A DNA stretch of 64,000 bases. Origin: Marinomonas sp. IMCC 4694. Its GTDB lineage: Bacteria > Pseudomonadota > Gammaproteobacteria > Pseudomonadales > Marinomonadaceae. The notes beneath the pieces were generated by a model. The model was given only the letters and a program-made list of their open reading frames with translations. It did not search any database and was not told where the DNA came from. The stretch is taken from assembly GCF_008122525.1 (NCBI RefSeq), contig NZ_VSRV01000001.1, positions 1,984,001-2,048,000 of the forward strand, read 5' to 3'. Below, one piece after another: positions 19,000 through 28,314 of the stretch; within the stretch, counting starts at the first letter, position 1; the number at the start of each line of letters is the position of its first letter. The translations under genes were made by a program, and so were the position numbers.

Positions 19000-19269
19000 A
19001 TGCAATGTCGATCTGGTTGCGGAGCATGCTGCACAGCACCCTCTATTAGCAGCGCCATTCCTGGCATGCCCAATGGCAAACCTGCCGGCGTAGCTTGCAT
19101 ACAATTATCAGATGATTTTAGATGTGCTATTTTTAACGATCCATCCAGACCCAAAGTATGCGCCGATTTTACGGCCGATCGATACGCCTGTGGAGACTCC
19201 AGAGAGGAAGCCACATTAATTTTATGGCAAATGGAAAATGACACCCACCCCCGTTTCATACACCAATAA
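19000..19269 (+). CDS. ykgJ: YkgJ-family cysteine-cluster protein
   Basis: The 89-residue protein has CRSGCGACC at residues 3-11 plus further cysteines (VACIQL, RCAIF, KVCADF, ACGDS), as in the CxxxCxxCC family (YkgJ/UPF0153), thought to bind a metal or Fe-S centre. The sequence TAPSISSAIPGMPNGKPAG is strongly conserved in YkgJ. The molecular function is unknown. It lies 13 bases before the start of the transpeptidase gene and may be co-transcribed with it. Confidence 0.85.
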   Translation: MQCRSGCGACCTAPSISSAIPGMPNGKPAGVACIQLSDDFRCAIFNDPSRPKVCADFTADRYACGDSREEATLILWQMENDTHPRFIHQ

Positions 19270-19282
19270 GGAATACTTTTTC

Positions 19283-20950
19283 ATGCTAGCGAAGCCGTTT
19301 TTTCCGATACTTGTTCTTAGCTTGTTGGTTAGTGCCTGCTCTACATCCAATCACACTACAGCGTTTATATTGTCACCCCCAAGCGAAGCGCAAGTGGAAG
19401 TGACCCTTAAAGAGCAGGTCGCTTTAACGCTCCATGCTTTCACGCCGGTAGCCGGTCAAGCGCTGCCCAATAACGCCGTACTGGACGCATACCAAGCACG
19501 TGGCTATGAGCCCCTCTGGATCGTAGATAGAAAAATCCTTCCATCTGTGTATAAATTAGTCGATATTCTGCAACAATCCTATACTCACGGGCTCAACCCT
19601 ATTCACTATCATACTGACGTTATTAGAGAGTACTTAGAATTACCACAACCGAGCACTCAACAACTCGCCGAAATGGAAGTCATAGCAACCATCGCCTTGG
19701 CAAGCTACGCCCATGATGTGAGCAATGGCCGCTACGAACCACAACTGATTGACCCAAACTGGCAGCTCGATGCACCAAGCAACATCTGGAAAGAATTGCT
19801 CTACCTACAATCCGCCACTGACATGGTTAATTCGTTGCCCTTGTTGACCCCTCGCACCACGCAATATCAAGTGCTGCAGAAATGGCTGGTGTATTACCAA
19901 GAGCTCGCACTGAAAGAGAAAGACATACTGATTGATGCAGGAGTTCCCTTGTCTCAGGGCGACCAAGGCCCACGAGTCGCGCAGCTAAGAGCGCGCTTAG
20001 TTCAACTCGGTGACATTCGTTTTTCGACTCGACAAGTTAACGAAGAAGAGTTTGATGATCGCCTAAAAGAAGCGTTAATTCGCTTTCAACACCGTCACCA
20101 TATTTCCCCTGACGGCGCGGCGGGCTCAAAAACCATTCAGATGCTCAATGTTCCCCTTAAAACTCGGGCAAAACAAATAACTTACAATTTAGAACGCTGG
20201 CGCTGGCTGCCCAGCGAATTAGAAACAAACCGCATATGGGTCGATCTGACTAGCTATACCGCTGACTTGCATTTAAACGGTGAGCTCACCTCTATGAAAG
20301 CCGTGATCGGCAAACCTGAACGTAAGACGCCAGTTTTTAAGGGTATGATGACCTATATGGTCACCAACCCAACATGGCGAGTACCTCATCGTATTGCCCG
20401 TGAAAACCTCTTACCCAAATTACAATCAGATCCAAATTACCTCGTCAAGCAGGGTTACAAGGTCTATTCAAGCTGGAGCACCGCGGCCAAAGAGCTCGAT
20501 TCAACTAAAATTAACTGGAAAGCCATCAGCGAGGACAAGCTGGCCTTTCGCTTCGAACAAGAACCAGATGAAAGCAATGCCCTTGGACAGTACAAATTCA
20601 TGTTCCCGAACAAAAATGAAATTTACCTACACGACACCCCAGCAAAACACTTATTTAAAGAAGACTATCGAGCGTACAGCTCAGGCTGTGTTCGCCTTGA
20701 AAATCCGGCGGAATTTGCCCGAGAAATCACCAAAGGTTCCAAGCAGTTTGACGAAATGACAGAGTCCTTGATCTCCGGCATGAATACAGTGATCACCCTG
20801 CCTACTTACCTGCCGGTGTATCTTGTGTACTTTACCGTGGTACCTAATGCGAACGGCATGCTGGAATTTCGTGATGATATCTACCAAAGGGACGACCTAA
20901 TGGCCGAAGCCATGGACTACTCACCGTTTAAAGCTAAAGAGTCTATTTAA
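19283..20950 (+). CDS. ldtD: LdtD/YcbB-type L,D-transpeptidase lipoprotein
   Basis: From the ATG at 19283 the protein has 555 residues. It starts with a lipoprotein signal peptide ending in a lipobox (LVSAC, Cys about 19); the upstream extension from 19238 would destroy it. A scaffold domain is followed by a peptidoglycan-binding domain (QGDQGPRVAQLRARL) and a YkuD catalytic domain with HDTPAKHLF and SSGCVRLENP, which contains the nucleophilic Cys. It makes 3-3 cross-links in peptidoglycan, and in E. coli supports beta-lactam-resistant wall synthesis. The lipobox is unusual compared with E. coli LdtD, which is membrane anchored. Confidence 0.9.
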   Translation: MLAKPFFPILVLSLLVSACSTSNHTTAFILSPPSEAQVEVTLKEQVALTLHAFTPVAGQALPNNAVLDAYQARGYEPLWIVDRKILPSVYKLVDILQQSYTHGLNPIHYHTDVIREYLELPQPSTQQLAEMEVIATIALASYAHDVSNGRYEPQLIDPNWQLDAPSNIWKELLYLQSATDMVNSLPLLTPRTTQYQVLQKWLVYYQELALKEKDILIDAGVPLSQGDQGPRVAQLRARLVQLGDIRFSTRQVNEEEFDDRLKEALIRFQHRHHISPDGAAGSKTIQMLNVPLKTRAKQITYNLERWRWLPSELETNRIWVDLTSYTADLHLNGELTSMKAVIGKPERKTPVFKGMMTYMVTNPTWRVPHRIARENLLPKLQSDPNYLVKQGYKVYSSWSTAAKELDSTKINWKAISEDKLAFRFEQEPDESNALGQYKFMFPNKNEIYLHDTPAKHLFKEDYRAYSSGCVRLENPAEFAREITKGSKQFDEMTESLISGMNTVITLPTYLPVYLVYFTVVPNANGMLEFRDDIYQRDDLMAEAMDYSPFKAKESI

Positions 20951-20976
20951 AGCCCTACAGCCATCGATTTAGCGAC

Positions 20977-21018
20977 AAAAAAGGCGCCGTAAACATTGCT
21001 CGTTTATGGCGCCTTTTT
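20977..21018. terminator. Bidirectional terminator between ldtD and rlmM
   Basis: AAGGCGCC is repeated inverted as GGCGCCTT, extended by GTAAAC/GTTTAT pairing. The hairpin is flanked by an A run on the left and a T run on the right, so it can stop transcripts from both convergent genes. Confidence 0.9.
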
Positions 21019-21039
21019 TATTAATGTAACGCCAGTGAC

Positions 21040-22092
21040 TTATTTAACCATGATACAAACCGTCACTTCTTCACGGTCGTGGTATAAGTGCTTTACCTGA
21101 TAGCGATAGCTAACGCCCGCTTTTTTGAGCAAGGTTTCAATCGTCTCTAGGCATAGGCTAACTTCTTGATAACGCTTTTTCATGGGTAATTTCAGATTAA
21201 ATACGGCACGACGCGTCCAGCCGCTTGCCAGCCATTTCGCCATCAATTCAGCCACTTTGATGGGACGTTCCACCATATCACACACCAACCAGTCGACCGT
21301 ATAAGGAGGCTCATACTTAAACCCATCAGCTTTTTCGTGCTCAACTAACCCCGTAGACATTAATTCTTTTTGCATCGGCCCATTATCAATAGCAATAACA
21401 TGAATGCCCTTTTTCACAAATTGGTACGTCCAACCACCGGGCGCAGCCCCTAAATCAACCGCCGTCATCCCCTCACTTAAATCTTCCTCTCGATGACGCT
21501 CAGGTACAAACTGCAAAAAAGCCTCTTCCAGTTTAAGCGTTGAACGACTCGGACCTGCTGCAGGAAAACGCAAACGACGAATCCCCATGGGAAACTCACT
21601 GCGACACGCCACATAGGACACACCTAAATACGCAGACTCACCATCCAGCATAAAAACATGATGGCGAACGCCCACCGCTTTATTACGCAACACACCCGAT
21701 TTTTTCCAGCCTTCACGGAGCGGCTTTTCCAACTTTTTGATCAGACTTGATAACGACTTGGCTTCGTTGGTATCCGCTGTTTCAATCCATATTTCTTCCG
21801 CCAGCGGCAGCTCACGGGCGGCTTCTAACAAGGACTCAACTCGCCCCCCTTGCTCCAGCTCAATCACCTCATTCACCGCAATAATCTGGCGAGCAAAAAT
21901 AAGACGGTTGAAATTAAGCTGCTGAATTAAAGTCTCACCCGCATCGGGCTGGTCAAAGTTATACACAACAAAACCAGAGTCAGGCACGACCTTGGCATAA
22001 CCGTAAAAACCCTTATTACTCGCGACATCGGTGAGCTCTGCCGCGCAGTCTTTTTCAAAGCCCTGACGGCAATAAACCAAAACATTTTTCAT
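21040..22092 (-). CDS. rlmM: RlmM, 23S rRNA 2'-O-ribose C2498 methyltransferase
   Basis: The 350-residue protein has an N-terminal THUMP-like region (about 1-170) and a Rossmann methyltransferase fold starting with the SAM motif AVDLGAAPGGWTYQF (about 214-228). The catalytic Lys-Asp-Lys-type residues lie in WLVCDM and FNLKLPMKKRY. RlmM modifies one cytidine in the peptidyl transferase centre. It appears to be a single gene with its own promoter; the next gene upstream, on the same strand, is a pseudouridine synthase 45 bases away. Confidence 0.94.
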   Translation of the reverse strand: MKNVLVYCRQGFEKDCAAELTDVASNKGFYGYAKVVPDSGFVVYNFDQPDAGETLIQQLNFNRLIFARQIIAVNEVIELEQGGRVESLLEAARELPLAEEIWIETADTNEAKSLSSLIKKLEKPLREGWKKSGVLRNKAVGVRHHVFMLDGESAYLGVSYVACRSEFPMGIRRLRFPAAGPSRSTLKLEEAFLQFVPERHREEDLSEGMTAVDLGAAPGGWTYQFVKKGIHVIAIDNGPMQKELMSTGLVEHEKADGFKYEPPYTVDWLVCDMVERPIKVAELMAKWLASGWTRRAVFNLKLPMKKRYQEVSLCLETIETLLKKAGVSYRYQVKHLYHDREEVTVCIMVK

Positions 22093-22137
22093 TTATATTC
22101 CTTCTCAGTCAGCCTATTAACCGCTGAGTCATAGTTA

Positions 22138-22809
22138 TTACTTTTTAGATGGCCATATTAAGACCGTTTCATCTAACTCAGACGCAATAAAATCGGCTAA
22201 TTCAAGCGAGAAATGCTCACCAAACTGAGGAACACTGCGATAAAATTTGGCCTCACCTTGCCATACAAATTGCAAGGAGTAAGCGTGTAGGTAGCCTCGA
22301 TCGGCAGCCTCGCCGCCATACCTAATATCCCCTAAAATTGGCGACCCCACACTCTTTAGCGCAACACGAATTTGGTGAGTTTTACCGGTAAGGGGTCGAA
22401 TTAAAAAAAGCCTAAACCCTTGATGAAAAAACGAAAAAAACTGTGTTTTTGCCACATTAACCGCCTCTTTCGTCAGTTTCCATTGACCTCTTCGACTCGG
22501 CACCATTCCACCAGAAATCGAACCTTGTTTTTTCTTCGGCTTTTTAGTCGACAAAGCAAGATAACGCTTCTCCATTTCATGGCGCTCAAACAAGCTTCCA
22601 AACGTCGCTGCAGACGCAGCATGACAGGCAACAATCAATAAGCCTGACGTCATTTTATCCAACCGATGAACGGGATAAAACGTGTGATTCGGATACGCTT
22701 GCGCCAAAGATTGCATCACACCGGGTGTCTCAGATTCGGCGTGAAAGCTCATCCCCGCCGGTTTTTCAATAACCCAATAGTCAACACCAGTAAACAGTAT
22801 CGATAGCAA
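22138..22809 (-). CDS. RluA-type RNA pseudouridine synthase (TIGR01621-like)
   Basis: The 223-residue single-domain synthase has the catalytic motif HRLDKMTSGLL (Asp about residue 51) and the conserved RPLTGKTHQIRV and LHAYSLQF segments. There is no S4 domain. It starts at TTG with GAGAGG 5 bases upstream. Its target uridine, in rRNA or tRNA, cannot be read from the sequence. It lies upstream of rlmM on the same strand, so the two RNA-modifying genes may be co-transcribed. Confidence 0.87.
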   Translation of the reverse strand: MLSILFTGVDYWVIEKPAGMSFHAESETPGVMQSLAQAYPNHTFYPVHRLDKMTSGLLIVACHAASAATFGSLFERHEMEKRYLALSTKKPKKKQGSISGGMVPSRRGQWKLTKEAVNVAKTQFFSFFHQGFRLFLIRPLTGKTHQIRVALKSVGSPILGDIRYGGEAADRGYLHAYSLQFVWQGEAKFYRSVPQFGEHFSLELADFIASELDETVLIWPSKK

Positions 22810-22857
22810 ATGAACCTCTCTACGAAAAATAAAGGAAAAATCGATTAGCCAACAAGT

Positions 22858-22880
22858 TTATCCACAGAGAAAGTGGACAA
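22858..22880. promoter_or_regulatory. Consensus DnaA box with a facing weaker copy
   Basis: TTATCCACA at 22858-22866 matches the strict DnaA box. AGTGGACAA at 22872-22880 reads TTGTCCACT on the other strand, two changes from consensus, in opposite orientation. They lie about 50 bases upstream of the pseudouridine synthase start. No cluster that would suggest an origin is seen. Confidence 0.4.
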
Positions 22881-22938
22881 CTCATATGTCAATACACTGG
22901 GGCAAATATAATCTAAACAAACGTTCAGGTGACCAAAC

Positions 22939-23061
22939 ATGACCGAGATTACGAGCACATCGCTGAGTAAAAATGCACGCGATAGGCGCTTTATTGACGA
23001 ATCAAAACACATCAAAAAACACCTAAAGCTCAGCGATAAGCCGCACTATTCTACAGAGTAA
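22939..23061 (+). CDS. Possible 40-residue basic small protein
   Basis: The ATG at 22939 has AGGTG 7 bases upstream and opens a 40-codon frame ending in TAA at 23059-23061. The product starts MTEITSTSLSKNARDRRF and is rich in Lys, Arg and His with no hydrophobic segment. I do not recognise a family. The good ribosome site and the lack of another gene in this 640-base gap favour it. Its short length means chance cannot be excluded. Confidence 0.35.
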   Translation: MTEITSTSLSKNARDRRFIDESKHIKKHLKLSDKPHYSTE

Positions 23062-23449
23062 ACGCTGTTTTTCCTATTTTTTAGGCGTTATCACCGCGAC
23101 ATCAAACCTCATAAACACATTTTTATTAATCTAAAACCTGCGCCCCTTAAAGACAAACGCCTTGAATTTACGTATTCTATGCGCCCACAATATACACTTC
23201 ATTGGCATGAATATTGATTAAACATAAGTTAATGTGAAAAAGTCATATAAAACCTAACTGATCGGTCAAATGTACAAGGCATTTATGGATTAACGCACAA
23301 TATGTGTGCGATACGAAACCATATTGGTGCGCAAAAAAACAGACTATGAGGTTCACGCAAGACTAATAAGGTCAAGCCAAGCCAGAAAAACGTTACACTC
23401 AATACCGAGTGACACCATCCACTCAAAACACAGAAAAGGTGCTGGAACA
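23062..23449 (+). promoter_or_regulatory. Long leader/promoter region of the purine transporter operon
   Basis: About 390 bases separate the small frame from the transporter ATPase. A weak sigma-70-like pair can be read (TTGGCA near 23201, then TAAGTT near 23224). Further down CGCACA-N5-TGTGCG (23294-23310) forms an operator- or hairpin-like inverted repeat. I looked for purine riboswitch core elements and did not find them. An open frame from 23306 covers part of the region, but it has no family similarity before about residue 49. Confidence 0.4.
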
Positions 23450-25012
23450 TTGAACAGACAACATTTGGTAGCACGCCTAGAGCTTGTAAACCTTACCAAA
23501 CAATATCCAGGTTGCCTTGCTAATGACGCGATCAGTTTGGCATTGATGCCAGGTGAAATTCATGCGCTGTTAGGCGAAAATGGCGCAGGTAAAAGCACTT
23601 TAGTAAAAAGCATTTATGGTGTGGTTGAGCCGGATAAAGGCACCATTATCTGGAACGGAAAAGAAGTCAGTATTAACTCGCCCTCTGTTGCTCGAGACTT
23701 GGGCATCGGCATGGTGTTCCAGCATTTTTCTTTATTTGAGACCCTCACGGTAAGTCAAAACATTGAATTGTGTCTTAGTAAAACGCAATTAAATGCGATT
23801 GGCGACCTAGCACAAAGAATCACTCAACTCTCTGAAGAATATGGTTTAAATGTTAAGCCAAGCCGCTATGTTCACTCTTTGTCTATTGGCGAAAGGCAGC
23901 GTGTTGAAATAATGCGTTGCCTTGTCCAGTCGGTCAAATTGCTCATATTAGACGAACCCACGTCGGTGCTGACGCCGCAAGAGGTTTCTGGCTTGTTTGG
24001 TGTTTTAAGAACACTGTCTAGAGAAGGCTGCAGTATTTTATTTATTAGCCACAAATTGCATGAAGTCACCGAAATTTGCCATAAAGCGACGATTTTACGC
24101 GGAGGAAGTGTCGTTGGCACCTGCGTACCTAGTAAGGAAACGCCCGCATCTATTGCCAAAATGATGGTAGGAGATTTAGCAGAGCAAGACGCCGGTTATG
24201 TCAAACGAGAAGGCAAAGAAGACGTTTTTGCCGTTGACAATTTATCTCTGCCCTCAAAACAACCATTTGGAACCTCATTAAAAAACATTCACTTAACCTT
24301 AAAATCAGGTGAGATTTTGGGCATCGCTGGGGTTGCTGGTAACGGTCAAGATGAGCTTATGGCCATCATAAGCGGTGAAGACGATCGTCAAATTAAAAAC
24401 ACACTGTCTCTTGAAAAACAAGATATTGGTCACCTTCACGCAGGAGAAAGACGTCAGCTTGGCATGGCCTATGTACCTGAAGAACGCCTAGGGCGTGGTG
24501 CGGTTCCAGACATGAGCCTAACTGAAAATACCTTGTTAACGCACAGTGACGGTTTCATAAAAAATGGCCTAGTGGACTGGCAAAGTATCAAAGACTACAC
24601 CTCAACATTAATCGAGAAATACAAAATAAAATGCCACGGTGAATTTTCAGAAGCAAAAAGTCTAAGCGGCGGCAACCTGCAAAAATTCATCATGGGACGC
24701 GAAATTGGACAAAACCCTAAGGTGTTAATTTGCGCTCACCCAACATGGGGAGTCGATGTGGGTGCGGCTCTCTCTATACACCAGGCACTGTTGGAACTGC
24801 GCGATCAAGGCGCCGCCATTTTGCTCATTTCAGAAGACATAGACGAACTTTTTCTTTTAGCCGATCGCATGTCTGCTCTTTGTGATGGTTATTTGTCTCT
24901 ACTCGTAAAAACGGAGCACACCAACATAGATCAAATTGGCCAATGGATGGCAGGTACTTTTATTAATAACGCATCGGTTCCACACACATTGGAACAAGAG
25001 GCTAACCCATGA
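23450..25012 (+). CDS. Nucleoside/BMP-type ABC transporter ATPase (two ABC domains)
   Basis: From the TTG at 23450 (AAGGTG upstream) the protein has 520 residues and two fused ABC domains. The first has Walker A GENGAGKST, signature LSIGERQR and Walker B LLILDEPTS. The second has a modified P-loop GVAGNGQDEL and signature LSGGNLQKF, as in RbsA/YufO-type proteins where only one site is fully catalytic. It energises uptake with the two permeases and BMP binding protein that follow. The frame extends to 23306, but the extra 48 residues resemble nothing in the family. Its stop overlaps the next start by 4 bases. Confidence 0.9.
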   Translation: MNRQHLVARLELVNLTKQYPGCLANDAISLALMPGEIHALLGENGAGKSTLVKSIYGVVEPDKGTIIWNGKEVSINSPSVARDLGIGMVFQHFSLFETLTVSQNIELCLSKTQLNAIGDLAQRITQLSEEYGLNVKPSRYVHSLSIGERQRVEIMRCLVQSVKLLILDEPTSVLTPQEVSGLFGVLRTLSREGCSILFISHKLHEVTEICHKATILRGGSVVGTCVPSKETPASIAKMMVGDLAEQDAGYVKREGKEDVFAVDNLSLPSKQPFGTSLKNIHLTLKSGEILGIAGVAGNGQDELMAIISGEDDRQIKNTLSLEKQDIGHLHAGERRQLGMAYVPEERLGRGAVPDMSLTENTLLTHSDGFIKNGLVDWQSIKDYTSTLIEKYKIKCHGEFSEAKSLSGGNLQKFIMGREIGQNPKVLICAHPTWGVDVGAALSIHQALLELRDQGAAILLISEDIDELFLLADRMSALCDGYLSLLVKTEHTNIDQIGQWMAGTFINNASVPHTLEQEANP

Positions 25013-26076
25013 TCCGCATTCAAACTCGTACCGAACCCAGCTCGTTAATGAAGGTGGTTTCTCCGCTTCTTGCCATTGTGCTCACGCTGATTTTTGGCAG
25101 CATTTTATTTACCGCCATTGGAAAATCGCCCACTCAAGCTTTACATGTGCTGCTCATTGCCCCTTTGGCAGACAGTTATAACATTGGTGAAATGTTTGTC
25201 AAAATGGGGCCTTTGCTGCTTTGTGCTGTCGGTCTTTCATTGTGTTACCAAGCCAATATGTGGAACATTGGCGCCGAAGGGCAATTATTGGCAGGCGCAT
25301 TAGGCGGCTCAGCGATGGCGCTGTATTTTATTGAATCGGACTCCGCTTTTGCTCTGCCTATTACCTTAATCGCCGGAATGGTGTCCGGCATGCTGTGGGC
25401 GGCGGTGCCTACTTTTTTAAAGCTGCGCTTCAATTCAAACCTGATATTAACCACCATCATGTTTAACTATATCGCCTTATATCTGCTTATTTGGGCCGTA
25501 CACGGACCATTACGAGACCCTGAAGGCTTTGGCTTCCCTGAATCGGCTTTGTTTGCTGACAACACCTTGTTACCTGTGTTGTTTGACAGCAGCCGCATTC
25601 ATCTGGGTATTGTATTTGCCATCTTGTCCGGAATTGTTGGCTGGTTCATTTTAAGTAAGACACACCTAGGCTTTCAGATTCGTGTCTTTGGGGCCGATGA
25701 GCCAGCGGCCAGATACGCGGGGTTCAGTGGCAAAAAGCTCAGCTGGTTGGTGATGTTATTCGCGGGCGCCCTAGCAGGATTGGCCGGTGTCAGTGAAACG
25801 ACAGGACCAATAGGACAGCTGGTACCGAATGTGTCACCTGGGTACGGTTATTCCGCCATCATAGTCGCCTACCTTGGCAGACTGCACCCCATTGGCGCCA
25901 TTTTAGCCGCGGCGTTTATGGCGGTACTTTATATGGGTGGCGATTTGGCGCAAATTGAAATGGGGATTCCGGTGGCCGTTGTCAGCATGTTCCAAGGCGT
26001 TTTATTATTTTTCTTGTTAGCCTGCGATTTTTTTATCAATAATCGACTTATCCTAACCAATCAAGCGACAAACTAG
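25009..26076 (+). CDS. Nucleoside ABC transporter permease 1 (YufP-like)
   Basis: The 355-residue BPD_transp_2-family permease has about ten hydrophobic helices. Typical segments are NIGAEGQLLAGALGG (about residues 85-99), GADEPAARYAGFSG (cytoplasmic coupling loop) and GYGYSAIIVAYLGRLHPIGA near 280-300. It is paired with the second permease downstream. ATGA overlap with the ATPase gene indicates coupling. Confidence 0.9.
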   Translation: MIRIQTRTEPSSLMKVVSPLLAIVLTLIFGSILFTAIGKSPTQALHVLLIAPLADSYNIGEMFVKMGPLLLCAVGLSLCYQANMWNIGAEGQLLAGALGGSAMALYFIESDSAFALPITLIAGMVSGMLWAAVPTFLKLRFNSNLILTTIMFNYIALYLLIWAVHGPLRDPEGFGFPESALFADNTLLPVLFDSSRIHLGIVFAILSGIVGWFILSKTHLGFQIRVFGADEPAARYAGFSGKKLSWLVMLFAGALAGLAGVSETTGPIGQLVPNVSPGYGYSAIIVAYLGRLHPIGAILAAAFMAVLYMGGDLAQIEMGIPVAVVSMFQGVLLFFLLACDFFINNRLILTNQATN

Positions 26077-26085
26077 GAGCCTATT

Positions 26086-27018
26086 TTGGACTCAGATCTC
26101 ATCGTACAAATTTTGTTTGCCGCGATTAAAACCGGCACGCCTTTGCTATTTATTGCCTTAGGAGAAGTAATTTGTGAAAAATCGGGCGCACTGAACCTGG
26201 GTCAAGAAGGCATGATGCTAATGGGCGCTGTGGTCGGCTTTTTAGCCGCTTATGGCACAGGAAGCGCTGGTCTCGGTGTATTGGCCGCTATCTTAATGGG
26301 ATGTTTGATGAGCTTAATTTTTGCGGTGCTCGTCTTACAATTAGGGGCAAATCAAGTCGCTACCGGCTTGGCTTTAACCATTTTTGGTACCGGATTAAGC
26401 GCCTTTATCGGTTCTGGCGTAGTAGGAGAAACCATTCAAGGTTTCCAACCTATTGCTATTCCATTGCTGTCTGATATTCCCTTTATTGGTCGAGTTTTAT
26501 TCCAGCACGATATATTGGTGTATTTGTCGTTTGTGATGACGTTTGTATTGATGTTTGTCATCAACAAAACCCGCAGTGGTCTAATCTTAAAAGCCGTTGG
26601 CGAAAACCCTCACGCGGCTAATGCCATTGGCATAAAAGTATTGCGTGTTCGTTACTTAGCGATCATGTTTGGTGGCGGTATGGCAGGCATTTCTGGCGCT
26701 TATATGTCTCTGGTTTACACGCCCATGTGGGTCGAAAATATGACCGCTGGACGTGGGTGGATCGCATTGGCCCTGGTTGTGTTCGCTTCATGGCGAGTAG
26801 GAAGAATCATGCTAGGGGCCTATTTATTTGGCTTAGCCAGCATAATGCACCTTGTGTTACAGGGCTTAGGCTGGTCTATCTCTCCTAACCTTCTGGCAAT
26901 GATGCCCTACGTGGCGACCGTGGTTGTCATGGTGATCATCAGCGCAGATCGATTTAAAGAAAAATTGCTGGCCCCTCGATCGTTGGGTAAACCCTTTGAT
27001 CCGAGAAATATGGCTTAG
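26086..27018 (+). CDS. Nucleoside ABC transporter permease 2 (YufQ-like)
   Basis: The 310-residue permease begins at a TTG with AGGAG 6 bases upstream. It contains EKSGALNLGQEGMMLMGA near residues 30-47, GENPHAANAIGIKV as coupling loop and RGWIALALVVFASWR, all typical of the second BMP-type permease. It forms the heterodimeric channel with the preceding permease. The gap to its neighbour is 9 bases. Confidence 0.9.
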   Translation: MDSDLIVQILFAAIKTGTPLLFIALGEVICEKSGALNLGQEGMMLMGAVVGFLAAYGTGSAGLGVLAAILMGCLMSLIFAVLVLQLGANQVATGLALTIFGTGLSAFIGSGVVGETIQGFQPIAIPLLSDIPFIGRVLFQHDILVYLSFVMTFVLMFVINKTRSGLILKAVGENPHAANAIGIKVLRVRYLAIMFGGGMAGISGAYMSLVYTPMWVENMTAGRGWIALALVVFASWRVGRIMLGAYLFGLASIMHLVLQGLGWSISPNLLAMMPYVATVVVMVIISADRFKEKLLAPRSLGKPFDPRNMA

Positions 27019-27095
27019 CCGGTACGTGTTACGTTCTGATTTCGTTGTTAAAAATAGTTAAGACAATAACGCCTTCGGGCACAAAGGAGCTAAAA

Positions 27096-28163
27096 ATGAA
27101 ACTTAAAAGTTTACTCGTCGGCTTAGGTATGATTGCTGGTGCAAGCCTTGTTCACGCAGAAGATCCATTAAAAGTGGGGTTTGTGTATGTTGGGCCTGTG
27201 GGTGATTTGGGCTGGAGCTATGAGCATGACCGAGGTCGTTTGGGCCTGGAAGAATACTTTGGCGACAAAGTAGAAACCACATTTGTAGAAAACGTGCCTG
27301 AAGGTGCAGATGCCGAACGTGTTATTACCCAGCTAGCAAAAGCCGGAAACGACATGATTTTCACTACGTCTTTCGGATTTATGAACCCGACGGTCAAAGT
27401 AGCGAAACGTTTCCCCAACGTCACCTTTGAACATGCAACCGGTTATAAGCTGTCTAAAAACCTAGGCACTTATGTTTTGCGCACTTACGAAGGTCGTTAT
27501 ATTTCTGGCGTGACCGCTGGCATGATGACCAAAACCAACACCATCGGCTACATTGGCTCATTCCCTATCCCAGAAGTAATCCGCGATATTAATGCTGTGT
27601 ATATGGGCGCAAAAAGTGTTAATCCTGACGTGAAAATCAAAATAGTTTGGGCGAACACTTGGTATGATCCAGGTAAAGAAACCGACGCTGCCAACGCACT
27701 AATGGACCAAGGTGTGGATGTATTGTTACAACACACAGACAGCCCTGCACCACTTATTGCTGCTGAAAAACGTGGTCTACGTGGTATAGGTCAAGCATCT
27801 GATCAGAGCAAATTCGCTCCAACCGCACATATTTTCTCAGTACGTGATGATTGGGCTCCTTACTACATCAAACAAGTACAAGCCAAAATGGACGGTACGT
27901 GGGAACCTAAAGACTTCTGGGGTGGCTTTCAAGACGACATGTTGTCACTGGCGTCTATCAACTCAAATCTGCCAGCCGATGTTCGCACCAAAATCGACAT
28001 GACTCGCGACAGTATTAAATCCGGCGAATTCAAGCCTTTCACTGGTCCTATTACAGACAATAAAGGCAACGTCGTCGTGCCGGCTAACCATTCTCTAACC
28101 GATGTAGAGTTGGCTAAAGTAAACTGGTACGTAGAAGGCATTACTGACGAGATCCCTCGTTAA
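27096..28163 (+). CDS. BMP-family periplasmic purine/nucleoside-binding protein
   Basis: From the ATG at 27096 the protein has 355 residues, with a signal peptide (MKLKSLLVGLGMIAGASLVHA, cleaved about residue 21). The Bmp fold is shown by KVGFVYVGPVGDLGW, ITTSFGFMNPT-like and YIGSFPIPEVIRDINA stretches. There is no lipobox, so it is soluble rather than lipid-anchored as in Gram-positives. A frame from 27045 would bury the signal peptide. It supplies substrate to the transporter encoded just upstream. An adenine-deaminase-type gene downstream suggests purines. Confidence 0.9.
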   Translation: MKLKSLLVGLGMIAGASLVHAEDPLKVGFVYVGPVGDLGWSYEHDRGRLGLEEYFGDKVETTFVENVPEGADAERVITQLAKAGNDMIFTTSFGFMNPTVKVAKRFPNVTFEHATGYKLSKNLGTYVLRTYEGRYISGVTAGMMTKTNTIGYIGSFPIPEVIRDINAVYMGAKSVNPDVKIKIVWANTWYDPGKETDAANALMDQGVDVLLQHTDSPAPLIAAEKRGLRGIGQASDQSKFAPTAHIFSVRDDWAPYYIKQVQAKMDGTWEPKDFWGGFQDDMLSLASINSNLPADVRTKIDMTRDSIKSGEFKPFTGPITDNKGNVVVPANHSLTDVELAKVNWYVEGITDEIPR

Positions 28164-28205
28164 TAGGCTTTTCTGTTACACCAGTACTAATCTGAAACAC
28201 CTCAA

Positions 28206-28243
28206 AGCAAATAAGCAGGATACTGTTTGTTTGCTTTATTTTT
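28206..28243 (+). terminator. Terminator between the binding protein and adenine deaminase genes
   Basis: A 13-base stem (28206-28218 with 28223-28235) with two G-U wobbles and a GATA loop is followed by TTATTTTT. It may be partly leaky, since the deaminase gene follows 72 bases later in the same direction. Confidence 0.7.
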
Positions 28244-28314
28244 ACTTTTTGGCCTACAGTGTTAGTGACATAACATCGGCTGTTTATTGTTCACCTATCA
28301 AATAAGGCGCGGCT

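Noticed and set aside
23306..23449. N-terminal extension of the transporter ATPase
   Set aside because: These residues do not resemble ABC ATPases; a TTG at 23450 with a ribosome site fits better.
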